Shown: in pieces, positions 35,631-38,837 of the stretch
How positions within the stretch are numbered: the stretch's first letter is position 1
Layout: every line of letters begins with the position of its first letter
DNA from: an uncultured Gammaproteobacteria bacterium
Lineage (GTDB): Bacteria > Pseudomonadota > Gammaproteobacteria > Pseudomonadales > Pseudohongiellaceae
DNA length: 38,837 bases
Assembly: GCA_937898685.1 (NCBI GenBank)
Contig: CALEJT010000055.1
Location: 1 to 38,837, forward strand
Reading direction: 5' to 3'
Program-made: the position numbers and the translations under genes
Notes under the pieces: model-generated
What the model was told of the DNA's origin: nothing
Seen by the model: only the letters and a program-made list of their open reading frames with translations
Database searches by the model: none

Positions 35631-38600
35631 ATGCAATTCGACGAGCTTCTTCCCGATTCCGCAGCGACCCAAGCGCTGCGTCAGGCTTACCGCTGTGATG
35701 AAAGCACGCAGGTAAAGCGTCTACTCGAAGTGGCGCAACAGGATGCACCGGCGTTGGCGCGCATCCAGCGCCGCGCGCGCAATCTGGTGCAGACCGTACG
35801 CGAGCGCCGCCGCGAAGGCAGCGGCATCGATGCCTTGATGCACGAGTATCAGCTGTCCACTCCCGAAGGCGTGGTGCTGATGTGTCTCGCCGAAGCCCTG
35901 TTGCGTATTCCCGATGAAGACACCGCCGACCTCCTCATCCGCGACAAGCTGAAACAGGAAGACTGGGAAAAACATCTCGGCAACAGCGACTCGCTCTTCG
36001 TCAACGCATCTACTTTCGGCCTGATGGTGTCCGGCCGCGTGCTGCGCGCCGACGAAGTGCTCGGCTCGCGGGGCCACACCGTCCTGCGCGCCTTGCTGCA
36101 ACGCAGCAGCGAGCCCTTGATGCGCGCCATGTTGCGGCATGCCATGCGCATCCTCGGTCGCCAGTTCGTGATGGGACGCAACATCGAATCCGCGTTGGAA
36201 CGTGCGCGCATCGACGAAGAACGCGGTTTTCGTCATTCCTACGACATGCTCGGTGAAGCGGCACGCACGCGAGCCGACAGCGAGCGTTATCACCAGGCCT
36301 ACCTGAGTGCGATCGCCGCCATCGGCAAGGTGGCCAAGGGTGGGCCCATCGTTTCACCCGGCATCTCGATCAAACTCTCGGCACTGCATCCCCGCTACGA
36401 GTTCGCGCAAGGCACACGTGTACGCAAGGAACTGTTGCCTCGTCTACTCGAACTCTGCGAAGCCGCGCGTGATGCAAACATTGGCCTCACCATCGATGCG
36501 GAGGAAGCAGATCGACTCGAACCATCGCTGCTCCTGCTGCGTGAGTTGATGCAGAGCACTTCGCTGCGTAGCTGGGACGGCTTGGGGCTCGCAGTACAGG
36601 CATATCAGAAACGGGCCTACGATCTCATTGCCTGGCTGCGTGAAGAAGCAAGCGTACATAAACGTCGCCTGATGGTGCGGCTGGTCAAGGGTGCTTATTG
36701 GGACAGTGAAATCAAACGCGCGCAGGAACGCGGCCTCGACGGCTATCCCGTCTTCACGCGCAAGGCCGCCACCGACGTGTCCTATCTCGCGTGTGCCAAA
36801 TCCTTGTTGGCCGATCCGCAGTGCTTCTACCCACAGTTCGCCACACACAATGCGCATACGGTAGCGACGGTATTGGAGCTGGCGGAAGAAGCCGGCGTCG
36901 GTGCGGATGACATGGAGTTTCAACGCCTGCATGGCATGGGCGTTCCGCTGCATGAAGCGATGCTGCGTGACACGGGCATCGCCTGTCGCATCTATGCGCC
37001 CGTTGGCAGCCACGAACAGCTCCTGCCCTATCTGGTGCGGCGTCTCTTGGAGAACGGTGCCAACTCATCTTTCGTCAATCGCATTGCCGATGACCAGACG
37101 CCGATCGAACAGATCATCGCCGATCCACGCACGAGCTTGGCGCGCACTGAGCCATTGCCCCACCCGCGCATTCCATTACCACGCCAGCTCTATGGCGACC
37201 GACTGAACGCCATGGGTCTCGATCTCAGCGACACCCTGGTGTTGAAGCAGTTGCAGCAAGCGATGAACACGGTACTTGCCACCGAACACCATGCGGAGCC
37301 TTTGTTGCCCAATACGACCAAGCAGGGACCGATCATCGGAGTGACCTCGCCCGCCGATCGCCACCGCAGCCTCGGCACGGTTCGTTACGCAACAGCACAG
37401 GACGTGGAGCTGGCTCTGGCGCAAGCGGAAACAGCGTTCGCGAAATGGAACGGTACGGATGTAGCGACACGTGCCGCAAGCCTCGAGCGAGCTGCCGACC
37501 TACTGGAAGAGCGCCTGCCCTACTTCGTCGCGCTGTGCCAGGCCGAAGCCGGCAAGACGCTCGCCGATTCCGTGGGCGAGCTGCGCGAAGCAGTGGATTT
37601 CTGCCGCTACTACGCACTACGCGCGCGCGAAGATTTCACTACCATCGCGCTGCCCGGTCCTACTGGAGAGAACAACAGGCTCCTGCGTGAAGGCCGCGGT
37701 GTGTTCGTATGCATCAGTCCGTGGAACTTTCCGCTGTCGATCTTCATGGGACAGCTGGTCGCGGCCTTGGTGACCGGCAACACGGTGATCGCCAAACCCG
37801 CCGAACAAACCTCTCTGATCGCACATGCCGCGGTGCGGCTATTGCACGAAGCCGGCGTTCCAACAGACGTGCTGCAGTTCCTGCCGGGGCCTGGGCCAGA
37901 GATCGGGTCGGCATTGCTGGCCGACACACGTGTGAGCGGCGTCGCCTTCACCGGTGGCACCGACACCGCGTGGGTGATCAATCGCACCTTGGCCAAGCGC
38001 GACTCCCCCATCGCTGCCTTCATCGCCGAAACCGGCGGGCTCAATGCCATGCTCGTGGATTCATCAGCGTTGCCGGAGCAAGTCTGCGCCGATGTACTGA
38101 GCTCCGCCTTTCAAAGTGCGGGACAACGCTGCTCGGCGCTGCGCCTCCTACTCGTACAGGACGACATCGCAGACACCATGATCGAGATGTTGGCTGGTGC
38201 CATGGCGGAACTGTCGGTCGGTGATCCCGCTTTGCTTTCCACCGACGTTGGGCCCGTGATCGATGAAGATGCGCGGCGGATGCTGCTGGCGCACAGTGCA
38301 CGGATGGAACAACAAGCGCGCGTGATCCACCGCTGCACGCTGCCAGAGGAGACCCAACATGGCACCTTCTTCGCCCCCGTTGCCTTCGAACTCGAACGCC
38401 TCGAGCAACTGGAGGGCGAAGTCTTCGGGCCAGTGCTCCACGTACTGCGCTATCGCCGCGCAGATTTGGATTCCGTGATCGATGCGCTCAACGCCCGCGG
38501 CTTCGGTCTGACCTTCGGCATTCAAAGCCGCATCGACTCCACCATCGAATACGTCAGCCGCCGCATCCGCGCCGGCAACATCTACGTCAATCGCAACATC

Positions 38601-38771
38601 ATCGGCGCCGTCGTCGGCACGCATCCCTTCGGCGGCATGGGTCTTTCCGGCACCGGTCCCAAAGCCGGTGGACCTGACTACCTGCGACGATTCAGCGTGG
38701 AAAAGACCATCACCATCAACACCACCGCCGCCGGCGGCAATGCGAGCTTGATGACCTTAGGGGAGGAATAG
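35631..38771 (+). CDS. putA: Bifunctional proline dehydrogenase / L-glutamate gamma-semialdehyde dehydrogenase PutA
   Basis: PutA oxidises proline to glutamate in two steps. This copy has 1046 residues from the ATG at 35631, where GGAGG is five bases upstream; the frame extends further upstream only through the terminator. The N-terminal half is the FAD-dependent proline dehydrogenase barrel (PGISIKLSALHPRYE, TIDAEEADRLEPSL, RLVKGAYWDSEIKRAQ, ATHNAHTVATVLE). The C-terminal half is an aldehyde dehydrogenase: CISPWNFPLSIFMGQ, AFTGGTDTAWVINR, AETGGLNAMLVDSSALPEQ with the conserved Glu, and SAGQRCSALR with catalytic Cys834. It lacks the N-terminal ribbon-helix-helix DNA-binding domain of E. coli PutA, so it does not control its own gene. 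Confidence 0.96.
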   Translation: MQFDELLPDSAATQALRQAYRCDESTQVKRLLEVAQQDAPALARIQRRARNLVQTVRERRREGSGIDALMHEYQLSTPEGVVLMCLAEALLRIPDEDTADLLIRDKLKQEDWEKHLGNSDSLFVNASTFGLMVSGRVLRADEVLGSRGHTVLRALLQRSSEPLMRAMLRHAMRILGRQFVMGRNIESALERARIDEERGFRHSYDMLGEAARTRADSERYHQAYLSAIAAIGKVAKGGPIVSPGISIKLSALHPRYEFAQGTRVRKELLPRLLELCEAARDANIGLTIDAEEADRLEPSLLLLRELMQSTSLRSWDGLGLAVQAYQKRAYDLIAWLREEASVHKRRLMVRLVKGAYWDSEIKRAQERGLDGYPVFTRKAATDVSYLACAKSLLADPQCFYPQFATHNAHTVATVLELAEEAGVGADDMEFQRLHGMGVPLHEAMLRDTGIACRIYAPVGSHEQLLPYLVRRLLENGANSSFVNRIADDQTPIEQIIADPRTSLARTEPLPHPRIPLPRQLYGDRLNAMGLDLSDTLVLKQLQQAMNTVLATEHHAEPLLPNTTKQGPIIGVTSPADRHRSLGTVRYATAQDVELALAQAETAFAKWNGTDVATRAASLERAADLLEERLPYFVALCQAEAGKTLADSVGELREAVDFCRYYALRAREDFTTIALPGPTGENNRLLREGRGVFVCISPWNFPLSIFMGQLVAALVTGNTVIAKPAEQTSLIAHAAVRLLHEAGVPTDVLQFLPGPGPEIGSALLADTRVSGVAFTGGTDTAWVINRTLAKRDSPIAAFIAETGGLNAMLVDSSALPEQVCADVLSSAFQSAGQRCSALRLLLVQDDIADTMIEMLAGAMAELSVGDPALLSTDVGPVIDEDARRMLLAHSARMEQQARVIHRCTLPEETQHGTFFAPVAFELERLEQLEGEVFGPVLHVLRYRRADLDSVIDALNARGFGLTFGIQSRIDSTIEYVSRRIRAGNIYVNRNIIGAVVGTHPFGGMGLSGTGPKAGGPDYLRRFSVEKTITINTTAAGGNASLMTLGEE

Positions 38772-38773
38772 GA

Positions 38774-38802
38774 CTGGCGCGTCCTAGTCTTCGACGCGCC
38801 AG
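38774..38802. terminator. Hairpin between putA and a convergent gene
   Basis: CTGGCGCGTC (38774-38783) pairs perfectly with GACGCGCCAG (38793-38802). The stem starts three bases after the putA stop and covers the stop codon of the convergent minus-strand frame. No T run is seen on either side, but the position suits a shared transcription end. Confidence 0.6.
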
Positions 38803-38837
38803 GAGTCTAGTTTGGTGAAGAAGTAGTCGGTGAGTTC
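38784..38837 (-). CDS. C-terminal end of a convergent gene, cut by the window edge
   Basis: Reading leftwards from the window edge gives ELTDYFFTKLDSWRVED followed by a TAG stop at 38784-38786. The composition looks like real coding sequence and the stop lies at a natural convergent junction with putA, so I take it as the last 17 residues of a gene extending to the right. Nothing can be said about its function. Confidence 0.45.
   Translation of the reverse strand, partial: ELTDYFFTKLDSWRVED

Noticed and set aside
34142..35632. A 496-residue minus-strand frame opposite the UPF0210 gene
   Set aside because: Shadow of a high-GC gene; it would also run through the strong terminator at 35542.

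Overview
The window reads as a chromosomal segment of a Gram-negative, respiring heterotroph. A gammaproteobacterium from an aquatic or soil setting is the best guess (inference; no rRNA or marker gene is present). Supporting this are Sec, Tat and lipoprotein export signals, a large TonB-dependent receptor, exported c-type cytochrome-like proteins, Shine-Dalgarno-led genes and a proteobacterial-style thiamine operon. I see no tRNA, rRNA, insertion sequence, phage gene or CRISPR array.

Left part (1-20793): two related but non-identical exported gene clusters, both on the minus strand. Cluster A (8-6784, transcribed right to left) encodes an aberrant metallo-beta-lactamase-fold protein, a DUF1592-type multidomain cytochrome-like lipoprotein, a Tat-exported DUF1552 protein, a periplasmic ankyrin protein and a small exported protein. 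Diverging from it are three plus-strand genes (6881-11276): a DUF6152 protein, a second exported protein of a family that often accompanies it, and a TonB-dependent receptor. Cluster B (12271-19932) repeats the DUF1592-DUF1552-ankyrin order and adds a second ankyrin paralogue. Between the clusters lies a cytoplasmic protein of unknown function that may be translated from a leaderless mRNA. Together these genes suggest envelope machinery that takes up and oxidatively processes an unidentified substrate; the substrate cannot be read from the sequence.

Middle part (19933-28976): an 861-base gene-poor stretch, then a Tat-exported molybdopterin-binding hydroxylase large subunit on the minus strand with no small iron-sulfur subunit nearby. 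Divergent from it is a TPP-riboswitch-controlled thiamine operon with tightly overlapping genes: thiC, thiO, thiG, a thiD-thiE fusion and thiS.

Right part (29052-38837): three tandem paralogues encoding proteins with an N-terminal DUF4157 (eCIS_core) domain carrying HELAH, fused to a C-terminal metzincin-like domain with a full HEXXHXXGXXH site and a Met-turn. Each has its own copy of a conserved upstream region. No contractile-injection-system structural gene lies in the window. This triplet is the most unusual content here. It is followed by a two-ACT-domain protein paired with a UPF0210/DUF711 protein, then a bifunctional proline catabolic enzyme PutA without the DNA-binding domain, and finally the tail of a convergent gene cut by the window edge.
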